DNA of 64,000 nucleotides from Halogeometricum rufum (GCF_900112175.1 NZ_FOYT01000004.1:234931-298930); one strand, 5' to 3'; positions 15,214-23,547 are shown, counted from the first letter of the stretch. Notes: generated from the sequence alone by a model not told the origin. Translations and numbers: made by a program.

Positions 15214-16839
15214 CTATCGCTCGCCGGCCCCTGCCCCGCCGACCTGTTCGCGCGCCGCCTCGCGGATGACCTCCTCGGGGCCGAGGACGCAGTCGCGGCG
15301 CACGTCGGGGTAGGTTCCCTCGAGGAGTTCGTCCACGTAACCGTCGAGTTCGGCGACGGCGTCCAGCGACATGCCCTCGAGTCGTTCGCTCAGGATGCTC
15401 GCGACGGCACTACTGACCGCACAGCTCTCGCTCTCGAACGCGATTTCGACGAGGGTGCCGTCGTCGTCAACCTCGACGTGGAACTCGCCGTCGTCGCCGC
15501 AGGCGGTCTCCTCGGAGTGCTTCGTGAACGTCGGGTTCGCGAGGCCGCCCGCGTTCCGGGGCGTGCGGTAGTGGTCGTACACCAGGTCGTGGTACTGCGA
15601 GTCGAGATGCGAGTCGAGTTCGTCGCGCGCGGCGTCGACGGCGTCGAGCAACGCGTCTATCTCCGCCTTCGTGTTGTAGACGTAGAACGACGCCCGGACC
15701 GAACCGGGGATGTCGAGTCTGTCGTGGAGCGGCTGGGTACAGTGGTCGCCGGCGCGGACGGCGATGCCGCGTTCGTCGAGGAGCGCCGACAGGTCGTGGC
15801 CGTGGATACCGTCGAGGTTGAACGCGACGAGACCCGACCGGGGTTCGCCGGCCGGCGGGCCGTACACCTCCACGTCCTCGCGTTCGCCGAGGCGTTCGAG
15901 GGCGTACTGCGCGAGTTCGTTCTCGCGTTCTTCGACGAAGTCCATCCCCACTTCCTCCAGATAGTCCGCCGCCGCGGCGAGGGCGATTCCCTCGGCGATG
16001 GGCGGCGTTCCGGCCTCGAACTTCCACGGCGGGCGGTTCCACGTCGAGTCCTCGTAGGTGACGTGTCGAATCATCTCGCCGCCGTAGAGGAACGGTTCCA
16101 TCTCCTCCAGCAGGTGCTTCTTCCCGTACAGACAGCCGATTCCGGTCGGACCGGCCATCTTGTGCCCCGAGAACGCGTAGAAGTCGGCGTCGATGGCTTC
16201 GACGTCCACGCGTCGGTTCGGCACCGCCTGCGCGCCGTCCACGAACACGAGGGCGTCCCGTTCGTGCGCCATCTCGGCCAACTCCGCGACGGGGTTGACC
16301 GTCCCGAGGACGTTCGAGACGTGGACGACCGAGAGGAGTTTCGTGTCGTCGTCTATCAGGTCCGCCGCGTGGTCCATGTCGAGTTGACCGTCGTCGTCGA
16401 CGCGGACGTACCGAATCTCCGCGCCGGTCCGCTTTGCGACCTGTTGCCACGTCACGAGCGACGCGTGGTGCTCCATCTCCGTCGTGACGACGTTGTCGCC
16501 GGGGCCGAGTTCGTTCAGGCCGACGCCGTAGGCGACGAGGTTGATGCCCTCCGTCGTGTTCTTCGTGAAGACCATCTCCTCGCGGCCGCCGGAAGCGCCG
16601 ACGAACGCGGCGAGTCTGTCGTGCGCCTCCTCGTATGCGACGGACGCCTCGTGGCTCAGCGTGTGAATCCCGCGGTGGACGTTCGCGTTGTACGTGCCGT
16701 AGAACTCCTCGAACACGTCGTACACCTGCTTCGGCGTCTGCGTCGTCGCGGCGTTGTCGAGGTAGACCAACGGTTCGTCACCGACCGACCGACTCAGGAC
16801 GGGAAAGTCGTCACGTATGGCAGCAATGGCCTCGTTCAT
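15214..16839 (-). CDS. sufS: Cysteine desulfurase SufS fused to SufU/IscU-like scaffold domain
   Basis: 541 residues from ATG 16839, with a TATA-like element 28 bases upstream. Residues 1-405 are a group II cysteine desulfurase: PLP lysine K227 in SGHKMAG, His in EMEHHASL, catalytic C367 in RAGDHCTQP. Residues ~415-541 form a SufU/IscU-like domain starting YHDLVYDHYRTPRNAGGL with three conserved Cys: C447 (ACGDDGEF), C473 (ESESCAVSSAVAS) and C517 (RRDCVLG). The N-half liberates sulfur from cysteine as persulfide; the C-half could receive it or hold a nascent cluster or zinc. Such partners are normally separate proteins. Convergent with the RimK fusion, 15 bases apart. Confidence 0.88.
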   Translation of the reverse strand: MNEAIAAIRDDFPVLSRSVGDEPLVYLDNAATTQTPKQVYDVFEEFYGTYNANVHRGIHTLSHEASVAYEEAHDRLAAFVGASGGREEMVFTKNTTEGINLVAYGVGLNELGPGDNVVTTEMEHHASLVTWQQVAKRTGAEIRYVRVDDDGQLDMDHAADLIDDDTKLLSVVHVSNVLGTVNPVAELAEMAHERDALVFVDGAQAVPNRRVDVEAIDADFYAFSGHKMAGPTGIGCLYGKKHLLEEMEPFLYGGEMIRHVTYEDSTWNRPPWKFEAGTPPIAEGIALAAAADYLEEVGMDFVEERENELAQYALERLGEREDVEVYGPPAGEPRSGLVAFNLDGIHGHDLSALLDERGIAVRAGDHCTQPLHDRLDIPGSVRASFYVYNTKAEIDALLDAVDAARDELDSHLDSQYHDLVYDHYRTPRNAGGLANPTFTKHSEETACGDDGEFHVEVDDDGTLVEIAFESESCAVSSAVASILSERLEGMSLDAVAELDGYVDELLEGTYPDVRRDCVLGPEEVIREAAREQVGGAGAGER

Positions 16840-16861
16840 ACCTCGCACATTCGGCACGCGA

Positions 16862-16872
16862 ACTTAAATTTT
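16862..16872 (-). promoter_or_regulatory. TATA element for leaderless sufS fusion gene
   Basis: AAAATTTAAGT on the minus strand is centred 28 bases before the ATG at 16839. This supports 16839 over the GTG at 16857. Confidence 0.5.
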
Positions 16873-17146
16873 CACCATACGATTGGATATTCGACGCACT
16901 TTCGAACCGATTCCCGAACGTGGCGACGCCGAGAGCAGGTCTCGCCCCGACGAACTCCGCGCGTCGCGGAAGGACGGCCGGTGCTCTCCGTCGATGGCCG
17001 AGGATTTCTGGTCTACTGCGTCGGACCACCCGTCGTGGCGTGAAGCCCTACTCAGAGTACGGACCGCGGAACGCATCACCCACGTGAACACTCAACAAAT
17101 GTCCGCAGTCCTATGATTAATGGCTGATACAATACTACACAGCCGT

Positions 17147-18190
17147 ATGCAAGCCGCGAGACTGCACGAGTACACGGACGACATGAGCGAAGCGCTGACG
17201 ATAGACGAGGTGGAACGGCCGGAGGTAACTCGCTCCGACGGCGTTGTGGTCGAAGTCGAGGGGGCGGGCTGGTGCCAGACGGACAATCACATCATCGAGG
17301 GGATGTGGACGGACTACGTGGAACAGACGCTCCCGATGACGCTCGGTCACGAGAACGCCGGCACGGTGGTCGACGTCGGCGAGGAGGTGACCACCGTCGA
17401 GGAGGGCGACCAGGTCATCTGTCACCCCGTGATGACCTGCGGCGTCTGCCGGGCGTGCCGCCTCGGCAACGACATGTACTGCGAGGAACTGTCGTTCCCC
17501 GGCCTGACGACGGACGGCGGGTTCGCCGAGTACCTCCTCACCTCCGAACGCGCGACGATACCGTTGCCGGGCGACGTCTCCCCCGCCGACATCGCGCCGC
17601 ACGCCGACGCCGGCATCACCGCATACCACGCCGTGAAGAAGGCGGTTGGCGAACTCAACCCCGGCGACCACGCCGTCGTCGTCGGCGTCGGCGGCCTCGG
17701 CCACATCGGTCTACAGTGTCTCGACGCGATGAGTGCCGTCGACATCACCGCACTCGACGTGAAGGCGGAGGCGCGCGAACTCGCCGAAGAACTCGGCGCG
17801 GCGCACACAATCGACCCGTCCGCGGACGACGTTCCGGCCGAAATCGAGGCGCTGACCGACGGTACCGGCGCACAACAGGTCATCGACTTCGTCGGCGCGG
17901 ACGCCACGACGAGTCTCGCGCCGGACATCGTCGCGTCGGGCGGCGACCACCACGTCGTCGGCTACGGCGGGCACGTCCACGAACCGTCCCAGTCGCTCGT
18001 GAACGGCGAGTTCTCCTACAAGGGAACGCTCGTCGGTCGGTACACGGAGTTGCAGGAACTCGTTGCTCTCGTCGAACGCGGCGACGTGGAACTCCGGACC
18101 TCCCGGTACGACCTCGACGACATCAACACTGTCGCCGAACGCCTCGAACACGGGGAGATAGAGGGTCGGGCGGTCATCGTCCCGCCCTGA
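17147..18190 (+). CDS. Zinc-dependent medium-chain alcohol dehydrogenase
   Basis: 347 residues from ATG 17147. An ATG 27 bases upstream is possible, but its surrounding ATTAAT sits where a TATA element for a leaderless start at 17147 is expected. The catalytic zinc ligand is C43 in GWCQTD with the GHENAG His-Glu pair; the structural zinc has four Cys in CGVCRACRLGNDMYC. The Rossmann segment is VVVGVGGLGHIGLQCL with an acidic ALDVK strand end, suggesting NAD preference. It should oxidise alcohols or reduce aldehydes in the cytoplasm. It stands alone, with a long AT-rich region after it. Confidence 0.9.
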   Translation: MQAARLHEYTDDMSEALTIDEVERPEVTRSDGVVVEVEGAGWCQTDNHIIEGMWTDYVEQTLPMTLGHENAGTVVDVGEEVTTVEEGDQVICHPVMTCGVCRACRLGNDMYCEELSFPGLTTDGGFAEYLLTSERATIPLPGDVSPADIAPHADAGITAYHAVKKAVGELNPGDHAVVVGVGGLGHIGLQCLDAMSAVDITALDVKAEARELAEELGAAHTIDPSADDVPAEIEALTDGTGAQQVIDFVGADATTSLAPDIVASGGDHHVVGYGGHVHEPSQSLVNGEFSYKGTLVGRYTELQELVALVERGDVELRTSRYDLDDINTVAERLEHGEIEGRAVIVPP

Positions 18191-18572
18191 TTCCGTACCT
18201 GCGCGGGGCGCCGGAACCCGCGGTTCTCGCAGGACCCCGCGGCCGACGGACCCGGCGGGGGCAGATTCGGCGAGTGTGAACGACGGGTGGAAGTCGAGGA
18301 TCCGACATTCAACGCTCTGACTATTTTCGTGAGATAGAATCATAACTCTACGTTCATATTATGCGGTCACACAGGAGACACAGACATTCAAAAACTACTA
18401 TACGAAATTCAACTAAAACACAATCTTTCGAAATTCTCTAACGGATGAAATGGTATCTGGTTTGTGTTTCTCAACTAATACCGCAATCTTAATTTAATAT
18501 AACCTTATCCAACCGGACGCTGTGAGGGGGCTCGCTGCACCTCGAAACGGCAGAATTGGGTATATAGTCTAA
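18191..18572. other. AT-rich intergenic region
   Basis: 382 bases. The stretch 18330-18505 is strongly AT-rich, with many short A/T runs, in contrast to the flanking genes. TCTTAATTTAATATAACC (18486-18503) is a likely TATA for the next gene, giving a leader of about 50 bases. A second TATATA sits just before its ATG. I see no gene; the composition could mark an old insertion boundary. Confidence 0.45.
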
Positions 18573-19511
18573 ATGGCACGTGACGGAAACGAAATTGACA
18601 GTACAGACGATAAATCGCAGACGGCGGGAAAGGCGTCTTCGCGTTCGGTCGGTCGACGGCGATTCCTGCAGGGCGTCGGCGCGGTAGTCGCGACGACCGG
18701 ACTCGCACGGACGGCGCGGGCGGACTCGAACGACGTCATTCGACTCCAGAGCGGCGAGAGCCGACTGTTCCGGAGTTCTCAGGACGACCTCTCGAACACG
18801 CTCGTCGTCCCGAACGGCGGTTCGGTCCGGTTCGTCCTCGACTCCGGGGGCCGGTGGGAGAACGTCGGCATCGCGGGCAACGCGGACCAGACGGGCGCCG
18901 GCGGCGGCATGTTCGCCACGATGGTTCCCGAGGGGGAGGAGTTCGTCCTCGACGGCTACTACACCGGCGGGACGACCAGTAGCGGACGCAACGACAACGG
19001 TGGACACTCGTTCGTCTTCAACAGCATCGACCACGCGGGCGACGCGACGTTCAAGAACGGATTCACCACGGACTGGTACCAACCGTACTACTGTTCGAAC
19101 AGTGGTAACCCGGCGCACCGAAACGAGGACCACGCCGGGCGCGGCGGCGACATCCACTTCGAGAACCTCTACACCGAGAAGTTCGCGCACACCGCGTACC
19201 GCCTCGGAACCGACGGTTCGACCTGCGTGGACTGCGTCGCGGCGAACCCGTACGAGGACCACGGCCCGGCGCGGAGTGCCTGGGCGTTCTTCAACGAACC
19301 GACGTACGAGAACCTGCAGTTCGAGACGTACATCAAGTCCGGGAGCAGGTACGACCACCCGGTCCCCCGCCTCGTGTCGTGTAACGGCACCGGCGGTCGG
19401 ATGATGCACGGCGACTACCAGGGCGACGACCCGTCGAACGGTGCGGACCTCTCCGTGCCCGACGGCGTGCCGACGTCCGCGGAGGCGGCCGCGGCGGGCG
19501 ACCGGTCGTAA
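18573..19511 (+). CDS. Tat-exported hypothetical protein, beta-helix-like
   Basis: 312 residues. The N-terminus has a Tat signal: SVGRRRFLQGVGAVVATTGLARTARA (about 25-50), with predicted cleavage after ARA; no lipobox Cys. The mature part is rich in Gly, Asn, Asp and short strands such as GDATFKNGFTTDWYQPYY, DIHFENLYTEKFAHTAYRL and YENLQFETYIKSG, a periodic pattern seen in right-handed beta-helix proteins (pectate lyase or dermatan-sulfatase-like). Six or more Cys are present (YYCSN, STCVDCVA, VSCNGTGG). Polysaccharide binding or cleavage is only a guess. A T-run follows the stop. Confidence 0.6.
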   Translation: MARDGNEIDSTDDKSQTAGKASSRSVGRRRFLQGVGAVVATTGLARTARADSNDVIRLQSGESRLFRSSQDDLSNTLVVPNGGSVRFVLDSGGRWENVGIAGNADQTGAGGGMFATMVPEGEEFVLDGYYTGGTTSSGRNDNGGHSFVFNSIDHAGDATFKNGFTTDWYQPYYCSNSGNPAHRNEDHAGRGGDIHFENLYTEKFAHTAYRLGTDGSTCVDCVAANPYEDHGPARSAWAFFNEPTYENLQFETYIKSGSRYDHPVPRLVSCNGTGGRMMHGDYQGDDPSNGADLSVPDGVPTSAEAAAAGDRS

Positions 19512-19520
19512 TCGACCGCT

Positions 19521-19540
19521 GCGGAGTTCATTTTTTCCGC
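19521..19540 (+). terminator. Probable terminator of the Tat-exported protein gene
   Basis: GCGGA and TCCGC can pair around a T-rich loop that contains six T (19531-19536), 20 bases after the stop. Confidence 0.4.
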
Positions 19541-19610
19541 TCGCTCGTTCGGCGTCGACGACGCTTCCTGACGCGATTTGACCACTCGATGCCGCCGCAG
19601 ACGGCACGAG

Positions 19611-19622
19611 CGAACATGTTCG
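19611..19622. promoter_or_regulatory. CGAAC-NN-GTTCG operator before MoaD-like gene
   Basis: CGAACATGTTCG, a perfect palindrome. Its centre is 44.5 bases before the ATG at 19661. Confidence 0.7.
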
Positions 19623-19660
19623 GAGCAGTTTCTATCCCCCGAACGAGCCATCGTTCGAAC

Positions 19661-20047
19661 ATGGGAACGCACGCCCGGCAGGAACAGACGACGACAGTCG
19701 AGGTGCGGGCGACCGGTAACGTCCGCCGCGAACTCGGCCGGCACACGTTCGAGTTCAGTTTCGAGGGGACGACGCTTCGGGCGTTCCTCGACGCCTTCTT
19801 CGAGGCGTTCGGCGGCGAGGAACTGCTGCTGGCGCGGACCGAGTCTGAAGAGCGGACGGGCGGGTGGGCGACTGCGCCCGAGACGCTCCCGGGTCGATGG
19901 GAGCGGAACCCCGAGGGCGAGCGTACTCGCGCGTACGCCCGCGTCCTCGTCAACGGCGAGTTCAACGAACTGCTCGACGGGTTCGACACCGAACTGCACG
20001 ACGGCGACAGAGTCGCTCTCGTCCATCCGTTCGTATTCTGCGTCTGA
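19661..20047 (+). CDS. MoaD/ThiS-like ubiquitin-fold protein lacking terminal Gly-Gly
   Basis: 128 residues from ATG 19661; upstream in-frame starts would include the operator palindrome and are rejected. TTTVEVRATGNVRRELGRHTFEFSFEGTTLRAFLDAFFEAF is the first beta strand and helix of a beta-grasp sulfur carrier; RAYARVLVNGEFNELLDGFDTELHDGDRVALVHPFVFCV is the second half, ending where MoaD has its activated Gly-Gly tail. Here the chain ends FVFCV, with no glycines, so the usual thiocarboxylate chemistry cannot occur. A structural, regulatory or cofactor-binding role is possible. It shares its operator type with the CGCGG and denitrification genes. Confidence 0.7.
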   Translation: MGTHARQEQTTTVEVRATGNVRRELGRHTFEFSFEGTTLRAFLDAFFEAFGGEELLLARTESEERTGGWATAPETLPGRWERNPEGERTRAYARVLVNGEFNELLDGFDTELHDGDRVALVHPFVFCV

Positions 20048-20076
20048 CTCTCGATTCTCGCTCTCCCCCTCGACCA

Positions 20077-21249
20077 TCACCGCGCGCGGAACGCGGCGAC
20101 GACGAGATACGCGTACAGTACCGCCCCACCGAACGCGAGTAGGTGACCGAACGTCGCGACGACGGGGACGACGTGCCCGACGAGTTGTGCGAGGAGACCG
20201 GACGCGAGAGCGGCGATCGAGACGAGTGCGGTCCGGTCCGACGCGGCCGGTAGCGTCCCGACGCTCGGCGGGTAGAACTGGTAGCTGACGCCGACGACGG
20301 CCAGACCGAGGAAGCCGAGGAGGTTCAGGCGGAGGTGCGCCACCGCGAGCGACGGTTGCGGCCGACCGAACGCGAACCAGAGTCCGACAGCGACGCCGAC
20401 GACGCCGCAGGCAGCACTCCCGAGGACCCCGACGAACCCCACGCGGCGGCGCTCAGACCGGTGGTACAGCGTTCCGACGGCGACGGCGTAGCCGACGACT
20501 GCGACGGCTTCGACGGCACCACCGATGCGGAGTAGGCCGCCGCCGGCGACGCCGGTGGCCAGTAGCGCCGGACCCGACGCACCCGTGAGCAGGACGACAC
20601 CGACGAGCCACCGGGGTGGGTGTGCGACCATGAACCGCGGCAGGAGTCGGAATCCGAGCGAGAACAGCAGCACGCCGGCAGTGCCCGCCGCGAGCAGGTG
20701 AGTCGCCTGCGGCGGATAGCCGTCGAAGAGCGGCGGAACGCCGGCGTACAGCGCGAGCGTCTCGTACGTCCCGGCGAGGAGATACAGGAGCGCCACCGGG
20801 ACGAACCCGTTCGCCAGTCGGTCCACGGGCCGCCGGCCGGCGTTGTGGTCGCCCGTCGCCGTCTCGCGGCCGGTCGGGTTCCCACGAATCGTCCAGCCCA
20901 CCGTGGCGACGAACGCGCCGACACCCAGCGTCCACAGGAGCGCACCCGCCGCGCCCACCCACGAGGGGCCGACGTCGAACGACGCCGCGACGAGTCCGCT
21001 CACGCCACCGACGGTGAGCGGGAACTGGACCGCCGGCGCGCGCGGGAACGTCAGGGTCCGGTCGAAGTACGCCGGGACGAGCGAGTACGCCTTCCCGAAG
21101 ACGACGTGCAACACGAACCCGAGGAGGCCCAGGACGACTTCGGTCCGACGCGGCACTCCGACGACGACGCCGGCCTGCCACGCCATGAGCGACCCGGCGC
21201 CGACGAGCACGTAGCGCCGCGCCCACCGCGAAACCGTCGCCGCCGTCAC
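20077..21249 (-). CDS. Polytopic membrane protein, about 12 TM helices
   Basis: 390 residues from GTG 21249; the sequence is almost entirely hydrophobic, with about 11-12 predicted helices. Recurrent membrane His motifs (LGFVLHVVFGKAYSLVPAYF, ATHLLAAGTAGVLLFSLGF, VAHLRLNLLGFLGLAVVGVSYQFYPP) resemble the His-x2-L-x2-G helices of heme-copper-oxidase-subunit-I-like or NnrS-like proteins found near denitrification genes, but a complete binuclear centre is not evident. A second protein of the same build is encoded at 41188. It is convergent with the MoaD-like gene (29 bases between stops). No clear CGAAC operator lies close to its start; a degenerate one is at 21337-21350. Confidence 0.6.
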   Translation of the reverse strand: MTAATVSRWARRYVLVGAGSLMAWQAGVVVGVPRRTEVVLGLLGFVLHVVFGKAYSLVPAYFDRTLTFPRAPAVQFPLTVGGVSGLVAASFDVGPSWVGAAGALLWTLGVGAFVATVGWTIRGNPTGRETATGDHNAGRRPVDRLANGFVPVALLYLLAGTYETLALYAGVPPLFDGYPPQATHLLAAGTAGVLLFSLGFRLLPRFMVAHPPRWLVGVVLLTGASGPALLATGVAGGGLLRIGGAVEAVAVVGYAVAVGTLYHRSERRRVGFVGVLGSAACGVVGVAVGLWFAFGRPQPSLAVAHLRLNLLGFLGLAVVGVSYQFYPPSVGTLPAASDRTALVSIAALASGLLAQLVGHVVPVVATFGHLLAFGGAVLYAYLVVAAFRAR

Positions 21250-21403
21250 GACGTTCGGCCCCCCTGACGCGCGGCGTCGGTCACGAACGCGACGGCCATG
21301 CCCGCGGATTCGGCGTCGAGCGACGTAGAACCTCGCCCGAATCCGTTCGACCCGATGTCGTCCCCGACGGAGCGCCGTCCGTCCCGAAGTCGGGCGCCGT
21401 CAC

Positions 21404-21415
21404 CGAACACGTTCG
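21404..21415. promoter_or_regulatory. CGAAC-NN-GTTCG operator before the CGCGG gene
   Basis: CGAACACGTTCG, centred 48.5 bases before the ATG at 21458. A TTTCGATAC element at about 21426-21434 provides a plausible TATA between operator and start. Confidence 0.7.
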
Positions 21416-21457
21416 GGACCGACGCTTTCGATACCCGCTCCGTCCGTTCGGACGAAG

Positions 21458-21778
21458 ATGAACTCCGCTCACGACTCGGACCACGGACACGACGAACCGG
21501 ACCCGGTCACCGACCGAACGCACGACAACTCGTGGTCGGCGAACCTGGAGGGCCCGCAGTACGCCGCGGACGAGAGTCTCGTCGTCTCGCAGGCCCTCGA
21601 CGCCGTCGAACACACCGCGCCCGGCAACCACGTCAACCTCGTCACGCACGGCGACCACGGACACCCCTCGTCGTACCTGTTCGAGGCGCTCGCCGACGCG
21701 TACGACGACGGCGTCTCGTGGGAGTACGTCCAGCAGTGCGGCTGCGGCGGACACGTCACTCGCGTGTACGTCGAGTGA
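21458..21778 (+). CDS. CGCGG-type candidate rSAM-modified RiPP precursor
   Basis: 106 residues. The only two cysteines are C94 and C96 in the C-terminal motif QQCGCGGHVTRVYVE. The N-terminus is rich in His/Asp (SDHGHDEPDPVTDRTHDNSW), and the middle SYLFEALADAYDDGVSWEYV may be the leader or recognition part. I recall a haloarchaeal protein family named for CGCGG that is paired with radical SAM/SPASM enzymes and proposed as a modified peptide; this protein fits that description. A radical SAM/SPASM gene lies 0.6 kb away under the same operator type. The function is not known to me. Immediately after the stop are 24-base tandem repeats. Confidence 0.7.
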   Translation: MNSAHDSDHGHDEPDPVTDRTHDNSWSANLEGPQYAADESLVVSQALDAVEHTAPGNHVNLVTHGDHGHPSSYLFEALADAYDDGVSWEYVQQCGCGGHVTRVYVE

Positions 21779-21846
21779 ACGCTCGTCCGCGTGGGTAAGT
21801 GAACGCTCGTCCGCGTGGGTAAGTGAACGTTCGTCCCGTGGTTACA
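21775..21846. repeat. Three tandem 24-bp repeats overlapping the CGCGG stop codon
   Basis: Units starting GTGAACGCTCGTCCGCGTGG at 21775 and 21799 are identical over 24 bases. A third, degenerate unit begins at 21823 (GTGAACGTTCGTCCCGTGG). The TGA stop of the CGCGG gene (21776-21778) lies in the first unit. Possibly a 3' RNA element or terminator-associated repeat. Confidence 0.75.
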
Positions 21847-21999
21847 CGTCCGCACGTGCGCACGTTCGCAGTCGGGCGCACGGTCGTGCGTCCAAAGTGA
21901 CCCGTTGACGGACGGTGACCGAGTACCACTGAAAGAGGGTAACCGAGCGTCGGAACCGGCCTGCCGGGAGTTACACGTCCGTTCGAACGCTGGCAGCGG

Positions 22000-22404
22000 T
22001 TAGTTCTCTCCCTCGAACAGTTCGACCACCTCCCGTTCGACGCTCATATCGACCCCTTCGTCACCGGCGAGGGAGGGTCGACACGTGGATAGCACGCCTT
22101 CGACGATGGATTTCGACAGCCGCTCGACGGTCTGTCGCTGCTCGTCCGATAGCTCTGCCTGTGATTCGAGCTTCGAGAGCGCTCGCTGCAACTGTTCTCG
22201 CCTGACACCTTCGAAGTCCGCCCGGACCGCCCGCCACTCGTTTCGTACCTCCGTGTCACCGCCGGACGAGTCGCTTTCGCGTCTGAGTTCGGAGGATACG
22301 CGGATGGATTCGGATGATACGAAGCCGTCTCGCTCACCGTCGGGCACTGAATCCCCCTTCGCTCGCTCTGACCCCCCGGACCGCTCAGTCGGCGGTCGAG
22401 ACAT
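22000..22404 (-). CDS. Small protein with glutamyl-tRNA reductase C-terminal-like helical domain
   Basis: 134 residues from ATG 22404, which overlaps the end of the radical SAM gene by 20 bases and is preceded by a GAGGGAG ribosome-binding-like stretch; this suggests translational coupling. The first ~50 residues are Ser/Gly/Glu-rich and probably disordered. The rest (WRAVRADFEGVRREQLQRALSKL, then LSDEQRQTVERLSKSIVEGVL) matches the pattern of the dimerisation domain at the C-terminus of HemA, where a helix pair is followed by an SxLR-type stretch. The catalytic and NADPH domains of HemA are absent. A role in heme-pathway control or as partner of the radical SAM enzyme is inferred from position only. 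Confidence 0.5.
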   Translation of the reverse strand: MSRPPTERSGGSERAKGDSVPDGERDGFVSSESIRVSSELRRESDSSGGDTEVRNEWRAVRADFEGVRREQLQRALSKLESQAELSDEQRQTVERLSKSIVEGVLSTCRPSLAGDEGVDMSVEREVVELFEGEN

Positions 22405-23497
22405 CTCCCTCGGTGAACGACTGTTCGGGGAGCGGTCCGTCGTATCGGTCGGGGACGTAGGCGCAGAGCGGGTCCGATTCGAGGGGGTCACCGGTGTAGG
22501 CGAACGCCCGCGACCGACTCCCGCCGCAGTGGTGGCGGAACTCGCAGGCGCCGCACTTCCCGCGGAGTGCGTCGGGGTCGCGCAGCGACTGGAACAGGTC
22601 GGCGTCGCGGTAGATGTCGACGACGCTCCGTTCGCGGACGTTTCCGGCGGACTGCGGGAGGAACCCCGAGGGGTATACCTCGCCCACGTGGCTGACGAAG
22701 GCGAAGCCGTCGCCGGGGGTGATGCCGGTTCGCCGGCCGATGCCGTCCGACGCCGCCCCGTCCCCAGCGTCGCTTCCTCGCTGGGCGACGACGCGTCGGT
22801 AGTGCGGGGCTTCGGTCGTCTTGACGCCGAACGGGGCGTCGGCGGCGACGTTCCCCAACCACTCCATCACCCGTTCGGCCCGTTCGGGCGTGACGGGGTC
22901 CAGCACGCGCCCCCGACCCACCGGGACGAGGAAGAACACAGACCAGAGCACGGCGTCCAACGCCTCGACTCGCCGGCGAATCGCGGGGAGTTCGCCCACC
23001 GTCTCGGCGCACACCGTCGTGTTCACCTGTAGAGGGAGGCCAGCGGACCGCGCCGCCTCGGCCGCGGCCAGCGTCTGCTCGAAACTCCCGTCCTCGCCGC
23101 GGAAGGCGTCGTGTGCGGCCGCCGACCCGCCGTCGATACTGAGGGCGACGCGCCTGAGGCCGGCGTCGGCGAGTGCGTCGATTCGGTCCCGCGTCAGCGA
23201 CGCCGTTCCGCTGGGCGTCAGCGTCATGCGGAGGCCGAGGGCTGTTCCGTACTCGACGAGTTCGACGGCGTCGTCTCGGGCCAACGGGTCGCCGCCCGAG
23301 AGGACGACCAGTTGGCCGTCGCCGAACTCGGACGCCTCCTCCAAGAGTCGCCTCCCCTCTGCGGTGGTGAGTTCGTCGGGGTGGCGGTCCGGTTTCGCGT
23401 CCGCACGACAGTGCTTACAGGCCAACTCGCACGCCTGCGTGAGTTCCCAGACGAGGACGAACGGCCGCCGGGACGTGTCGATAGCGGGTGGTGCCAT
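22385..23497 (-). CDS. Radical SAM/SPASM domain protein
   Basis: 370 residues from ATG 23497; the frame stays open upstream across the neighbouring gene, but that part is an antisense artefact. The radical SAM cluster motif is C23-x3-C27-x2-C30 in ACELACKHC. VVLSGGDPLARDD and RVALSIDGGSAAAHDAFRG are the GGE-like and SAM-binding strands. A C-terminal SPASM-like region has Cys in GKCGACEFRHHCGG and PLCAYVP for auxiliary 4Fe-4S clusters. Such enzymes modify peptides or build heme-like cofactors. It is the probable maturase for the CGCGG peptide, and its promoter carries the denitrification-type palindrome. It resembles the rSAM group (I recall TIGR04053) related to heme d1 and RiPP enzymes. Confidence 0.85.
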   Translation of the reverse strand: MAPPAIDTSRRPFVLVWELTQACELACKHCRADAKPDRHPDELTTAEGRRLLEEASEFGDGQLVVLSGGDPLARDDAVELVEYGTALGLRMTLTPSGTASLTRDRIDALADAGLRRVALSIDGGSAAAHDAFRGEDGSFEQTLAAAEAARSAGLPLQVNTTVCAETVGELPAIRRRVEALDAVLWSVFFLVPVGRGRVLDPVTPERAERVMEWLGNVAADAPFGVKTTEAPHYRRVVAQRGSDAGDGAASDGIGRRTGITPGDGFAFVSHVGEVYPSGFLPQSAGNVRERSVVDIYRDADLFQSLRDPDALRGKCGACEFRHHCGGSRSRAFAYTGDPLESDPLCAYVPDRYDGPLPEQSFTEGDVSTAD

Positions 23498-23535
23498 AGT
23501 CGTCACTCCCGTCGCCGCGTGCGAAAGGGAACCGC

Positions 23536-23547
23536 CGAACGTGTTCG
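23536..23547. promoter_or_regulatory. CGAAC-NN-GTTCG operator before the radical SAM gene
   Basis: CGAACGTGTTCG, centred 44.5 bases before the ATG at 23497 on the minus strand. Confidence 0.7.
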
